NCBI GenBank assembly: GCA_001600875.1
Contig: BCLD01000016.1
Coordinates: forward strand, 441,067-505,066
Length of the DNA stretch: 64,000 nt
Source of the DNA: Solicoccozyma terricola
Lineage: Eukaryota; Basidiomycota; Tremellomycetes; Filobasidiales; Piskurozymaceae
Direction of reading: 5' to 3'
The position numbers and the translations under genes were made by a program. Under the pieces are notes generated by a model. The model did not search any database. It was not told where the DNA came from and saw only the letters and a program-made list of their open reading frames with translations. How positions within the stretch are numbered: the stretch's first letter is position 1; every line of letters begins with the position of its first letter. Positions 38,448 to 51,398 of the stretch are shown here, piece by piece.

Positions 38448-41400
38448 ATGCTGCCGCAGCAGCAGTATCCGGACCTGCAAGGGCGGATCAACACCTTGCC
38501 GCCTTCCGCAGAACCGCCGCCATCCAGACTCCACCTTCTCCTTCGTTTGCTCTCTCTCGTCTACTACTCACCGACTCGAACGGCCGCCTTCTACGCAGAC
38601 CTCCTTGTTTCGCTATACCCACCTGAAGCTGTGATTGCGCTCAATGACGAGCTATCCTTGGCTCTACCGGAGGATGATGAAGTTGCACCGTCATCAGTTC
38701 CAACAAGGGTTACCGCGAAGCGACAGAAAAGCAAAACTCGGTCATCTCCACTTAAAATAGCCATACAACAAAACACGGCGAGCTTCATTCAGCAGCTCTT
38801 CGACCCTCACCTTGCCATCCATGCTCGAGCTCTTGTGTTTCTCCAAACAAAGGAGTACTACAGCGCAATTGGTCTCGTGCGAGACCTCGTTGAACCAGCT
38901 TCAAGTGGACGACCACGACGGACAGGACGAAGCGATGATCCCTCAAATTCCACATCAACATCTGGTAGGACCGCCATCCCTCCCAAAAGGAATCACGGCT
39001 TACAGGTCGTCTCTCCTGATGATGGGGTCAAGGAGAACGGCTGTGTCGCATGTGCTCAGATCCTGGCTATGGCGTGTGCGGCGGTAGGACGATATGAGGA
39101 GGGAAGAAAGACGCTGCATGAAGCCAGCAGACGTTTCCAGAAGATGAATGACACGGCGACGGGTGTGTACAGTCAGAATGATTGTCTGCGTTTGCAACCA
39201 CAGGACTCATGTCAGCGACTCTTCGTACAGTGCCTATCTTACCATCCCTTCAGCCCAGCGGCGGGAATTGCTCGCTACTTCTTGCCGATCTTTACCTTCG
39301 GTCTAATAGAATCGCTAACAAAGCGGCTGATCTCACCAAGCCTGTTGAAGGCGGCCTGCCGAAGGGTCGAAGTGCCACTGCTATTCGAGGACAGGCGGGC
39401 TCATCACACCCTCCGGATTGTGTTGCGGATTACTACCTCGATGCTTTGGCCGAAGACGGCTGGCTCTGGGAAGCATGGACGGGACTTTGCGATTCCGGTG
39501 AGTGATTATTCACAAATCACGCTGCGTGTCACTGACAAAAGGCACCAACAACGTCAGGGTCATTTGCATGCAACGTACCTTTCGAGCCCCATGGCCTGCA
39601 ACCTGCCCATATGCCGACCGTACCGACTGGTCTTGTTCCACTTTTTGTGTCACGCCACCTGGAGAGTCAGCCCAAGGAGGACATCGCGGATCGCCGTAGA
39701 ACCCGATCGAACGCGGGCGTCAACGTATCTCCGTCGGCTCAAACATCCTCGAGCTACACCTCGACAACTTCCAATGGCCGTAAACTCAGTCCCTTGCCGC
39801 ACTCTTATCAGTCGATGCATGTGGTGGCCTCGTCCGGCGCAGGAGCAGAAGGTATGTTCACCCCCGTAGCGACAGACGCAGCACACGAGATGCAATACGG
39901 CTTTCAGGGTGCTCCGCCGCCTGTCCCTGGCGGTGGTGAGCGTTTCCGGGTAGCCAAGTAAGCGCCTTGCATTCACAGCCTCTATACTTATTGCTGAACT
40001 CCAGCGCATCATCAACAGCTACCAGACATCCGGCAACACCACGTTCCAACACCTAGACCTGCAGAACGTTAAAGATACCAAATTATCTCGTTTTGCTGGC
40101 TTTGCTGCTTCGCCGTTCCAACCAACGGCCACTTCGACACCAGCAGTGGCCAATCACGGCATTGAGATGGATGGCAGCAATGATCAGACGCCCTCGATCA
40201 CGGGAATGCTATTTTCATGGGCAGAAAAGGACATGGACGAGAGTATCAACGGGAACGGCAGACCGCCCGTGACTAAGAGAGCGAGACGGCCAGTGAACGG
40301 TTCAATGAAAGGCTTCGTGGACATACAGAATCGAGGAGCCGATTACTCTCCTGTAGTTCCCGGACCAAGGCGACGAAATGCAACTGGACGCAATGTCAGT
40401 GATTCGCAGCAAACCGAAGTGAGCAGGGGATATCTTGCGACGAGGTTTCCCGCTGACCCCGGTGAATTTCAGGACATGTTACCCGTCAGGAGAAGTTCCC
40501 GCCTCAAGCAAACGGCGCAGATGGATAACACTGTATGTACCTACCCATTCGACTAGTGGGAAACTTTCTCACCCCCATCGGTCCCTCCCTCCAGCGACCT
40601 GGCTTTACTCGCACCCGTTCCAATTTAGGAATTAATTCCCATGCGACTGACTCTGACGACGACGCCGTAGAGGAGAACAGGATCCGCAAGACATCCTGTG
40701 GATCAAGCGACGTAGTCTCGCCGCCGTCTCCCACGCATGCCTCCTACCCAGATACACCGCTCAATAATTCTACACTTATTGCCCAACAAGCCGCTGCTGA
40801 CGCCTGGCTGCTTGCAATTGTGCGTCGCTATGCAATAGCGTATCAAGCGCTGGCAGCGTACAACTGCACCGCCACGATTGCGCAGCTTGATCAACTACCT
40901 CTACAGATTCGGAGCTCTGCCACCGCATTGAGCATGTATGCCCGCGCCCGCTACGAGATGATGGATTACAAGCTGGTGAGTGGCGAGAGCGTGCTGCATG
41001 AAATGAGCAACGCTCACCTGAATTTCCGACAGGCCCGGATTGTATATGAACGCCTTCGTACCTTGGAACCTTATCGACTCCGCGACATGGAATATTTTGC
41101 GACCCTCCTTTGGCATCTTGGCGACGCTCCGTCTCTTTCATTCTTAGCGCAGTCGCTGATTGCAGTAAATCGAGAATCTCCGGAAGCTTGGATCGCTACT
41201 GGGAATTGCTTGTCATTGCAGAGAGAATTCGACGAGGCGGTCCGCTGCTTTCGTCGAGCTGCGGCGCTCGACCCCAACAAAGCTTACGCTTACACGCTTT
41301 CGGGTCACGAAGCCGTGGAGATGGATGAGTACGATCGCGCAATTGCGTTCTACCAAATGGCGATCCGGTCTGACGTGAGGCACTACAACGCCTGGTGAGT

Positions 41401-42101
41401 CGCGGAGTTCCACAAGACCTTTGTCATTGTTTGCTGAGCAGCAAGGTATTTTGTTTCAGGTACGGTCTTGGACTTGTCTATCAAAAGACGGGGAAATTCC
41501 GCTACGCCGAGTATTATCTCCGTCGTGCAATTCAAATCAATCCATCGAATCCAATCTTGCTTTGCTGCGTTGGGACGGTGAGTCTAAATGGAGGACGCGG
41601 CGTTCGAAAAGTTCTCCCTGGAGTCCCAATTGGCTGCGACTGACTCTTTTATTCGCGCAGGTCCTTGAGAAACGGCTCGACATCGCGAAAGCGTTTAAAG
41701 TCTACGAGCGAGCCTTGCGTCTAGCGCCAGACAACCATGTCGTTCAATTCAAATGGATCAGAGGCCTTGTTTCCTTGGGGCGCCATACAGTGAGTGAAGA
41801 CTCACACGTGCCCGCCATCGGGATTCTGAATATTCGTTGGGATCCGCAGGAGGCGTTGCCAGCGCTGGAGGACTTGGCGGTTCGTGCATCCCAAGAATCC
41901 AACGTCGTCTACCTGCTGGGAAAGCTGTACCGTATGACGGGCCAGATAGAGAAGTCAACCATCGCTTTTGCGCATGCACGGGATCTCAATCCCAAGCTGA
42001 GCGCATCTATCAAAGCGTTCATCGAAGGTCACGACAATGCGGATGACGAAACGATGGCTGAAGCAGATGGTGGGGATGCAGGTGTCACTATCGAAGACTA
42101 G
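38448..42101 (+). CDS. CDC27: Anaphase-promoting complex subunit CDC27/APC3 (TPR)
   Basis: The start chosen is the ATG at 38448 (MLPQQQYPDLQGRIN). The N-terminal dimerisation/TPR region shows TAAFYADLLVSLYP and HARALVFLQTKEYYSA. The middle is a long Ser/Pro-rich linker with RRSSRLKQ. C-terminal TPRs are well conserved: PESWIATGNCLSLQREFDEA-type repeats (here PEAWIATGNCLSLQREFDEA), KAYAYTLSGHEAVEMDEYDRA, YNAWYGLGLVYQKTGKFRYA and VVYLLGKLYRMTGQIEKS. APC3 is a scaffold subunit that binds Cdh1/Cdc20 IR tails in the ubiquitin ligase driving mitotic exit. It has at least nine introns; the borders near 39955-40150 are ambiguous. It is convergent with the next gene, 52 bp away. Confidence 0.9.
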
Positions 42102-42153
42102 GCTACAAACACCATCAGCAGTAGTTGGGTGACATTAATAGTAACAACGATGT

Positions 42154-44501
42154 TCAATACACTCTCCACATGGCGACTGGCATGATCTTCCGCATAGCCG
42201 TCCAGGTGCTCAAAGCACTCTCAACCTGATCCTTATCAAGTGAACCCGAGCCTTGCTTGAGAAGCGGTTCGTTTCTCTGGGATTGCTGTGCAGGCAGAAC
42301 GCTTTGGATAGGTATTTCGTAAGTGAGAAAGTCCGTGAGGATGTGTCGGCTGTCGATACATCGTATGAGCCCAGTGCGATATGGCGAAGCGAGAAATAGG
42401 CTGAGGCGCTTACCGCAGTTGACTATTTAAAAAGTCAGCTTGGTGTGGTTTTCTGAAGGTGAGGATTGAGGATTGCGTATTCTGTCCCCGGTACCGATTG
42501 AGACTTCAGGCGATGACGCCGACAACACAACGTACTGGAAGACTCACTGTGCAAAATATGACCTGCGCCCGAGGAATGGATTCTGTGTTAATCAGTCTTG
42601 TAGACCAAGCTCCCCTTCGCCGACTCACAATGTTCGAGAGCTCTCGCCCATCAGGATCGTCCACCATTCCATGCGTGTCTGTGAAAGCCCTACACTGGGA
42701 GAAGGCTTGCACCAGCGTATACAGGACTGTCTGTGTCGCTCTACTGCGAACAGCTCCGGCAAAGTTCTGACGCAAAGAGGAGTTGAGCAATCATCGCGGC
42801 CTTTAAACAAAGGGGAACCTCAACTCACCACCGCAATTATAGCGGTCGATGCAGTGATCATACTCAACTGCTCCCAAAACTCGACAGTGAAGAGCTCGTG
42901 TGGTACGCTGCCTCCCGTGAAACAGTCGTGAATTACGAAATCGTACAGATCGTCCTCACTGCGCTTTTCGCCACGCATGGACATGGCTTGATTAGCAACA
43001 AAGGCTGCTCCGTCAACCAGATGGACGGATCTTGGAGATGTCAATCCAAGATACCGTTGAGCAGCATCAAAGACTGCTGGGTCGTACTCTGAGAGATGGA
43101 ATACGAGATCAGCCCAGATCAGCCCTGAACGCATTCGAGACGGTGCTGTTCACTCGCCAATGATGTCAACATCATGGTTGTGCTTCATCATAGCATCGGC
43201 TGCAATGCCAGCACCGAGACCACTGGGACGACGTTATTTCTTCATCAGTCTGGGGTATTGTGAACGATACCAGGATACCACTCCTTACATGACAAGCGTT
43301 CGTGGTGGCAGGTCCATACTGCCCTCGATGTGGGCATCTGAGCATGCTGCCAGCCGGCAGGCTTCTTGAAGGACGAATGTGGCAAAGATTCTGCGGTCCG
43401 GTTTTATCAGTGCAAAGTGTCCGGAAGTTGAGTGACATGGTCCCTCACGTATCCCCCAGCTCATCATCCACCGGGTCTTGGTCCGGTAGCAGCCATCTCC
43501 CTCCGAGGAGACTATGATCACACCGGATGAATCGGTACCCGTCCTTTAGGTTATCGGCGACCATGACCATCCCGCTAACACTGTACGTGACGTTGAGCAC
43601 ACGCAGATCGTTTGAAGCGGCCAAGTATGGTAACTTTGGAATCGCAAAGCACGCTCGCTGAATAGCCAGGACGGTTGTGGTGAGCTGTATGACGCGAAGG
43701 ATTGATCCGAAGTTGCTCGATTCCTCTCGTCCAGGTAGTGTGCGTTGTTGCGGTTGGATATAGATATTGAAGGCAGTCACACCGATAGACAGGGCAGTGC
43801 AACCTAGGGCGATATAGCAGATCTGGGAAATCGTTGAGATCAGGGCTTGATTGATAATGGCAAACAATTCGCTGGCTCACAGTCGTCTCCGGTCTTGGTA
43901 ACGGATACCTAACACCATCCTGGAAAGCTGGATACAAGCGCCGCGATAAGATGACCTTGACTGCGGCGAACAACGCCAAAGAGACTAGAGCGGGCCTCGC
44001 GTTCGATTGCATTCGCGACCGTCGTTTACCACAAGCGATCGTCTACTGGAGCAGGGACGTAATCAGCCCGAAGAATCGGTGGTTTGCTTGAATTGACCGG
44101 TGACATACCACAGACACTAACACCAACCAGAGCCCTGCAATGTTCACCAACGTCCCCAGAATTAGCAGCGGTAGCAGTGGGCCCCATGTTGGTCCCAGAT
44201 TGTCTCCACCAAGCACCGCGAGCGGACGAATCATCAACGGGACTGCATAGAGTGAAGATGAAAATGCCACGAGCGGGTTAATAATGCTGTATTGTACGTC
44301 CGCATTGGAACGCCCAGCCAGGGCAGCCCGTATGATGATGCATGCGGCGACGAAAGAGGCTCGCTCCGCATGCGGTTGACAAAGGCTCGATGGAATGGAG
44401 CCAAATAGAGGGTGGAGAAGTTGCGGAAGATGGGAAGAAGTTGCGGTGGTGATGACGGTGGTGATGATGGCCGACAGGGCTGCAAGATACACTGTGGACA
44501 T
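42154..44501 (-). CDS. Multi-pass membrane protein with spermidine/spermine synthase-like domain
   Basis: Starts at the ATG at 44499-44501 with a hydrophobic segment (MSTVYLAALSAIITTVITTA). Several further membrane segments follow (e.g. WGPLLPLLILGTLVNIAGLW, QICYIALGCTALSIGVTAF). The C-terminal half carries a Rossmann-type SAM-binding motif GLGAGIAADAMM, then AVFDAAQRYLGL and YDFVIHDCFTGGSVPHELFT, as in the spermidine-synthase-like superfamily. The last exon ends AMRKIMPVAMWRVY. In classical spermidine synthases the aspartate-rich active site is soluble; membrane-fused fungal forms are of unknown substrate. Whether it makes polyamines cannot be judged from sequence. It is divergent from the reductase gene. 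Confidence 0.72.
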
Positions 44502-44894
44502 TGGAGATGTGTGTTCAAGTTGACCAAGTTTCACAAAGTTTGAATGATAAACAAATGTAACTTGATGCCGCGTCATCAATCACCTGGATCTCAAACATGC
44601 ACCGCGGAATTAATGCCGCCACCGCCACCGCCACCGCCACGTGGCTTTAATCATTTTTCGGGCGAGATTTTTTTGGGTATGTCATGCTTGTTGACCGAGA
44701 GATTGGGAAGTAACCGAAGCTGGATGACAGACGAATTATTTTATTACCCGGAACAATTGTTGAGGTCATCAACATGCTGTGGGACGGTGGTGAAAAGGGG
44801 TGGCAGGGTGCAGGGTGCAGAGTGCAGAGTGCAGCAAACCCTTCCTCCAACCTTCATACATCCATTAATCCATTCATAACACACAACCACCACC
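44502..44894. promoter_or_regulatory. Divergent promoter with simple repeats and a CACGTG box
   Basis: A 393-bp spacer. A GCCACC repeat at about 44615-44640 ends in CACGTG (44638-44643). A 7-mer array (GTGCAGG/GTGCAGA, four to five units) lies at about 44806-44836, near the likely 5' UTR of the reductase gene. Confidence 0.4.
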
Positions 44895-46389
44895 ATGTCT
44901 CCCACACAGAACACCACCGTCATCTTCAACGAGATACCCAAGGGTGCTCCAGACGCCAACACCTTGATCGTGGATGACAAGGCTACCATCGACCTCGATG
45001 GCCCCCTGAATGGCGGTTTCATCGTCAAAACACTGTGCTTCTCCCTCGACCCGTACATGCGAGGCCGCATGCGGGACCCGAGCATCAAGTCGTATGTCCC
45101 CGCCTTCGAGCTGCACAAGCCGTACGTTCTGAGTCGCAGTCGGAGAATGTATATTCCAATTAGACATCTGACCGGCCAGTTGGCCTCGACAGATTGTCCA
45201 ACTTTGCAGTGGCTAAAGTACTTCGCTCAGAATCCTCCAAGTTCAAAGAAGGCGATCACATCTACGGGCACCTTCGTGAGCGAGGCTGTTTCCTGATACC
45301 ACTTGTACACCGGCTGAAGCAGACTGCACATTCACTCTTACAGCATTCCAGACCTACGTCAAATGTAACGACAACCAGGGTATCCGAAAGCTCGTGAACA
45401 AGGAGAACCTCCCATGGGTGAGAGCGCAGTGGCCAAGCTGTGCCTCTTGGTTAATCGACTGCTGACATCATACGCTACCTGCAGACCGTCTACGTCGGAG
45501 CAGCTGGTATGCCAGGGAAAACCGCGTACATGGGCTGGAAGGAGATCTCCGAGGCCAAGAAAGGCGAGACGGTGTTTGTCAGCGCTGGCAGCGGTCCAGT
45601 CGGTCAGATGGTCATCCAGATCGCCAAGCGCCAAGGCTTGAAGGTCATCACCTCCGCAGGAAGCGATGAGAAGGTGGCATACTGCAAGGAGATTGGGGCG
45701 GATGTGGCTTTCAATTGTGCGATATCAGATCGTGATACTCTGCTGATCGTCGAGACTGATGCACTGTTGACTGCTGCGCAGATAAAACCGAGGACGCCAA
45801 GTCTATTCTCGCCAACGAAGGGCCTATCGACATCAACTGGGTCAACGTCGGTGGTCCAGCGTTCGAGACTGAGTTACAGTACATGAACAACTTTGGTCGG
45901 TGCATCTGTGAGTACAGCCAGTGGCCGCTAGCCCGCTCTCGAGCACTGACACCTAGAGCGCACCTAACGTCGTTGATCTACTTCAGTCTGTGAGTCGTCG
46001 TTGTTATGGCCCCTCAACTCCGTCCTGATCTGACCTCTTGATCTTTCAGGCGGCTGGATTTCTGGCTACAATGGAGAGTCATTTGGTATCAAGAACCTCT
46101 TCAACGTAGTTACCAAGCGTCTCAAGTGAGTTACTTGTTGAAGCATATCCTGCGGTGGTCTGACAAAATCATCATCACTCCCTTCAGGTTCCGCGGATTC
46201 ATCGTCAGCGACTTCCACGACAAGTATGAAGACGACTTTTACGCCGAGATCCCAAAACAGATATCTTCCGGTGGCATCAAGATCAAGGAGTATGCCTATC
46301 AGGGTCTGGAGAAGGTGCCCGAGGCGTTCCAGGGGATGCTCAGTGGTGCCGGCTTCGGCAAAGTGCTCATCAAGGTCGCGGAAGAGTGA
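44895..46389 (+). CDS. NADP-dependent medium-chain reductase (leukotriene B4 dehydrogenase/CurA type)
   Basis: Begins MSPTQNTTVIFNEIPKGAP at 44895. Diagnostic parts are CFSLDPYMRGRM (family N-terminal signature), FKEGDHIYGH, TAYMGWKEISEAKKGE, the NADPH-binding AGSGPVGQMVIQIAKRQGLKVITSAGS and VNVGGPAFE. The end reads FQGMLSGAGFGKVLIKVAEE. No zinc ligands are present. The family reduces alkenal/alkenone double bonds with NADPH in the cytosol. Six short introns; one joins ADVAFN to YKTEDAKSI. Confidence 0.87.
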
Positions 46390-46562
46390 TTGACCGACTA
46401 AATACAATGAGACGAAGGGAGACAAGAAACCATTATGATGATACGTACGTCGTAACAGAGTCTATGTATCGTAACAGCATTGGTATCAAGTAGGTTGCAC
46501 CATACCCGATGCCGCCATAAACCACCACCTTAGTCAACACTATCCGGACGACGACGACGACG

Positions 46563-48749
46563 TTAAAAAGGTACATCCCAATAGTGTTTGCAAATTGGCT
46601 CACCGTCAACGTCATAATGAGGCAGCGACCTTTCCTCCTTGCTTCCATCATTTTCCAGCTTGCCAGACACTGGGGCAGACTTTAATGACGCTTCGCCATT
46701 CGCTTCGAGTGTCGGTGGCGGAAGATTGTCCGGCCTTTTGTTTGCCCCACTCAGACTCCTGCCCCTACTCCGCAAGAGATTACCAGCTGTTTCTGGCAAA
46801 GCAGATGCCAACGCTTCCTCGCTTGGCAGGTCAATGAAAGAAGGAATAGACCGCAGCGATGTCTCAGGTGGCACAGATGTGTAGTCACTATAGGGTGCAG
46901 CAGCATCAGCCCACCAGGTCGTCGGAGGGTGAAGAGACATCTCACGTGGCAGCCTTGTAATGTTTTCTTGTTGGCAGAGTAAACTCAAAGAGCTTCGATG
47001 CGTTTCGGAAGATGGAAGGGAGGATGAGGTGCATTGTCTTCTTGGTGACCAATCTCCACGCGAATATGATGCTCAGGCCTGCTCCCAGCAGGTCAGTACG
47101 ACTTGTCTTTCATATATCTGTTACCGCCACCCACCGACTGCAATCTTGAGGACACTCATCGAGATCATCGCCAATGTACCCATCAATCCTTCCAGACCAA
47201 AAGGCGAGCCATGCAGAACGTCAGCGGTGTTTCTGTAGGCAACTCCCGCATTATTGGCAATACGTGCGGCGGTCCAATGCGCCAACATCGACCCGAGCAT
47301 GACTGAAAGGATCGCGATTGCGTCCTCGAAGCAGGGACAATCTAGGGAATGGTCTGATCAGCCCAATATAGGTCGCACCAGATGATATTCTTGCTCACTG
47401 TCCACTGGCTCTGGATGTTTATGCACCAGTAGCAGGCAGGCCGGTATCAACACGAAAGGTACTTGATTCATCGAACGAGCTGTCAATATTCGGAAGGTTG
47501 GCCGTCGTCGAGAGGCCACTTACTATGCCATCTTCCGCTCTCAATCCATTTATCGGTCATGGGAGCAGCATATTCCCACAACAGCCAGCAAAGCCAGCCC
47601 ATGATGGTACCCGCGATGCAGTCCACTTAGGTTGCCAACGTGATGGTCAATTTCGCGGTTCCATATCTCTGGCGAGAAATCGATGTGACTCACTTGTCGA
47701 GTGCATACCACAGTACAGTCTGCCAAAGATCACACTAGCGGCATATATAGTGAGGACGGCCATACCTATGGCCATCCAGGTGTATCCAATACTGTTGACA
47801 GAGGATGCGAGCCATGACGCGAGGAAGAGGGCGATGGAAGTAGAATTGGTTGAATGGGAGGATGGGAAGCCTGTCGATCGGTCGTCAGCTCATTCCCTCG
47901 GTCATGTAGGAGTATTAGTGGTCGTTATGCGCACCGTATTCGAGGCCATGGGTGCTCATGGCTAGGTAACATTTAGGAAGGTATGGTGAGACGGGAACGA
48001 AGCAATCCCATGCAGTCGCATCGGAACTCACAAAGCCGAACAACAGGAGGACTATAAGGCCTCGGCGCGCATGCTAAATCCTTCGCATAGCTTGATGCAT
48101 ATATGCCGAGTCCGGTCACGTAGAGCAGCCTGTAACCACAGTCGGCATCAGCAGTCGACTGAGGTCTTCGAATTTTGATGATCACTTACCCTCGACCCTT
48201 CTGATGATCTCCGAAGAAGAAAAACAGCGGGAGAACAGTCATGAAAAAGGTATGCGCTGGATAGGAGAACCATGGATTAGTAGCGAGTGCCGAGCTCTTG
48301 TACAGCAAGTGATAATCTACCTACTGCCAAATATAGCAGTCCAGAAAAAGTAGGTATCCAGTGTCGATGTTCTATATCGTTTCTAGGGATGTACATGGGG
48401 GTAATGGTTCATCAGCTTCGCAGGCCCTGCCTTTTCACGCACGTTGACGTCGCGCTCACTTGCATGTCCGCCATCCATGGACTCTCAACTCTTAGCCGCC
48501 TAACGAGCCATCGACGCATGGTTGCTCTCCAAGGTGGCAGAGCGGCATCGTACACCTGGAGGAATGTCGATTAGATCAGCAAGGATGCTACAGCTCTGCT
48601 GCTTTGCCGAACACCTGCGCACGCTATCTGGTTGACATCCCGCTTCATACTCCCTGGTGATATGTTTTGATTTTGGATCGTGCTGAAAGAGAGCTTGATC
48701 TGGAGGGAGCTGTCCGGTGCGTCTCCGGAGTTGGTGAGTATCCGACATG
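46563..48749 (-). CDS. LCB3: Sphingoid-base-phosphate phosphatase LCB3 (PAP2 superfamily)
   Basis: Starts at the ATG at 48747-48749 (MSDTHQLRRRTGQLPPDQA). The first intron joins QPDS to VYDAALPPWRATMRRWLV. The next exon gives TSTLDTYFFWTAIFG. All three PAP2 catalytic motifs are visible: KDLACAPRPYSPP, SHEYGFPSSHSTNS and VIFGRLYCGMHS. Transmembrane segments lie between and after them. The motif CPCFEDAIAILSVMLGS matches the family's C-terminal membrane region. The C-terminal exon is a soluble tail of about 140 residues ending HYWDVPF. The enzyme dephosphorylates long-chain-base phosphates in the ER. It is divergent from SWC5. Confidence 0.85.
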
Positions 48750-48960
48750 GTGTGGTGACGCTGGTGATGAGCCGCATGCAGCGTTGACCCAGGTTCCAAG
48801 GGTGAGCTTAGGAGGGGGTCTATGTCGCGGTTGGGAATGTGGGGAATTATTATTGTTTCAATCCGCGGATCACCAAATCGTAACCACCCCCCCCCCCGCT
48901 CAGACGACGACGACGACGACCACCACCACCACCACCACCAGCAGCATAACCCTCTCGGAA
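48750..48960. promoter_or_regulatory. Divergent promoter between LCB3 and SWC5
   Basis: A 211-bp spacer with an 11-C tract at 48897-48907, followed by a (GAC)n(CAC)n repeat at about 48911-48941 directly upstream of the SWC5 ATG, probably in its 5' UTR. The SWC5 frame is open upstream to 48667, but the repeat argues against an earlier start. Confidence 0.4.
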
Positions 48961-49945
48961 ATGAGCCCACCAAACACCATCCTCGATATAGAAGACATTC
49001 CCTCCGAGGAGGACGAGGACTATGTTCCGGAGCAGCCGTCGAAATCAAACAAGGCGGCGAAGAGACGGAGAAGGGACGACGCAGGAAGCTCGGCCTCGAG
49101 CTCTGAAAGCGATTCAGACGAGGAGAATGTCGAAGCGAACACACCAAGGAAGCGATCTCGCTCGGTAGAAGATGAGACGATTGAGAAGAGGACGGCGAGG
49201 GAAAAAAAGGAGGCGGATCAAGCTTGGAAGAAGTTCTTGGAAGAAGAAGATGGACCGAAGGAGCTTGTGAAGGATAGTATCCCACCGGCTGAGGAATTGG
49301 TGGAGATTCGACGACCGAGGAAGTTTGCCGGGGAGATCATCTAGTAAGCTCACGGGTAGGGCAAGGTCACAGAGAGACGCTAAAGCTGATCGGTATCTTC
49401 CGTTTTCGCAGCGAAACCGTCCGCCTACCGACATCCCACCCAGACATCAAGAAGTACGCCAATGTTTCAAAAGCCGCCTCTTCAGATAACAATCCCTTGC
49501 CGTCCAACGTTAATCCAGCATCACCGCTACCTCCTCCTACTCTTCGTACCGCGGGCTCCACCGCTGACGCCATGCCGAAACCACGGGGTCCTCCAATGCG
49601 GAAAAAACCGCGACAAAGTTTGGAGTCTATGAATGCTGCTATAGCGGCGAACGCAGCTGGCAAGAAGATGACCACGTTTGAAAAGGTATGAGATCTTCCG
49701 CTGTAAATGTATCCTCGGGTCTCCCATGCAACTGATCACCACTGTATTTGGCACTCCCACCCCAGTCTCAGATAGACTGGAAGTCGCACACCTCTGCTCT
49801 CGATGGAGCTTCCAGTGCGGAGCTGGAGGCGAATCGCCGACGGGGAGGTGGTGGATTCCTGGAAAAGCAGGAGTTCCTGAGTCGGGTGGGAGAGCGTGCA
49901 GATGCCAGCCGGGATGCGGCAACGGGAGGGAAGCGACGTAGATGA
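48961..49945 (+). CDS. SWC5: SWR1-complex protein SWC5 (BCNT/CFDP1 family)
   Basis: Three exons. The first encodes an acidic N-terminus (DIEDIPSEEDEDYVPEQ) and a basic KRRRRDD stretch. The second starts with SETVRLPTSHPDIKK. The third holds the BCNT-C signature SQIDWKSHTS and GGGFLEKQEFLSRVGERAD. The acidic N-terminus contacts nucleosomes and the BCNT-C domain is essential in yeast Swc5 for H2A.Z deposition by SWR1. Length is about 270 residues, close to the family norm. Confidence 0.88.
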
Positions 49946-50075
49946 GAGAGAGAGAGAGAGGAGGTCTGCGCGGTGTTGTAGTTGTTATTCTTACCGAACG
50001 GACATAATTTCAATCTCCGGATCGGTTGTTTGCAATTCAGGTTCGTTGAGCCAGCTGCGACTGTCAATATCACCC

Positions 50076-51047
50076 ATGCATCACCTCGGTCACATCATGT
50101 CCAACCCTGCTTTCGCCGCTGTCACCGCTGCTGAAGATGCCATCGACTCGAGCGACCCGTCGTACGCATCCTCGATCCTAGACTTTCCCAACGCCGAAGC
50201 CGGACCATCCAACTACGCCTCGCCATCGAACCCGGCGGGGGCTCTGCAAGCTCTAGCTCCGGTCAGAGCGTCCGGCCAAGATGAGGGTTCTGGCGTAGTG
50301 ATGCTTCCAACCGCACCGAATGTCTTTACGGACAAGCAGCTGGATGAGTACAAGGAACAGGATCGGTACCTACCGGTAAGCATGCCCTCGAAACCTAGGT
50401 GATCCCCTCCCTCATCGCTCAGCTTGGTCTTCGCTGGCCACTCTCAGATTGCCAACGTTGGAAGGATAATGAAGAACTCGTTGCCAGATTCAGCCAAGAT
50501 AGCGAAAGAGGCAAAGGAGTGTGTGCAAGAGTGTGTGTCCGAGTTCATCAGCTTCCTGGTACGTGCGAGGCTTCTGCAACATCCGATGAAGGGACCCGCT
50601 TAATTTAAGTACATTTGCTTTGCTATTCTGTAAGAGTTCGGAAGCAGCAGACAAAGTACAGACGGACAAGCGCAAGACGATAAATGGAGAAGACATTCTA
50701 TACTCGATGACGACGCTCGGATTTGACAACTATGCGGAAGCGTGCAAGGTCTATCTTGCAAAGTATCGAACCGTACGTGATCTAGTTGTTCGGCCGGAAG
50801 TAACTCACCTCGCTCACGGAAAAAGGTCTCCATCGCACAGTACGTCAGCGAACACATACCTACCCGTGTCCATTCGCGAGATGTTTCTCCTGTCGTCCAT
50901 CACGAACCAGAGGATCGCTCGGCATCGGAGGACATGCAGACAAAACCAGGTGGCAAACGAGCAAGACCGGCGGGAGGAGCGACAGGGTCCACCGAGGATG
51001 ACTCGATACCGCAGCAGAAGCGGCCCAAAGGTCCAGCCAGTGCATGA
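50076..51047 (+). CDS. HAP3: CCAAT-binding factor subunit HAP3 / NF-YB
   Basis: The frame starts at the ATG at 50076; a second in-frame ATG at 50097 (MSNPAFAAV) may be the real start. After a variable N-terminus of about 95 residues, the histone-fold core is complete: [58 protein letters not shown] and [20 protein letters not shown]. Four exons join in phase. The last acceptor (CGCACAG) gives a Ser/Lys-rich tail ending KRPKGPASA. The protein dimerises with HAP5 and recruits HAP2 to CCAAT boxes, controlling respiratory and iron-dependent genes in fungi. Confidence 0.92.
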
Positions 51048-51398
51048 GATTGTGCCATTCAACAGCATTTAACCCCAAACCATTGTAGATGACGATGTAT
51101 TGTACTCCCCAAAGCCAAATGGCATTCTGTCGGGCGGACAATTGCGAGAGTGATGATGCCTCAGTAAAGGAGCCCGACGGCTGGCTACGTGCATCCGAGT
51201 CGCTATCCAATGAGACTAAGACCCATGATTTGCCATAACAAGTGGTAGGTAGAGAGAAAGAGACTTGAAGCTCGACAACTTTTCGGGGAGGTTTTTTTTT
51301 TTTTTTTTTTTTTTGGGTAACAGCGCATAGAATAGAATGTAACCCCGATTATGGCCATTGCAACCACCTGGAGATCTCCACGGTAAAAAGACTCCCGA
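51048..51398. other. Convergent spacer with 23-T tract
   Basis: 351 bp between the HAP3 stop and the likely end of the SR-protein gene. The only notable element is an uninterrupted run of 23 T at 51292-51314. No ORF of interest was seen. Confidence 0.6.

Noticed and set aside
51292..51314. 23-T run as a Pol III terminator or retroposon poly(A) tail
   Set aside because: No tRNA-like A/B boxes upstream and no target-site duplication or retroposon body beside it.
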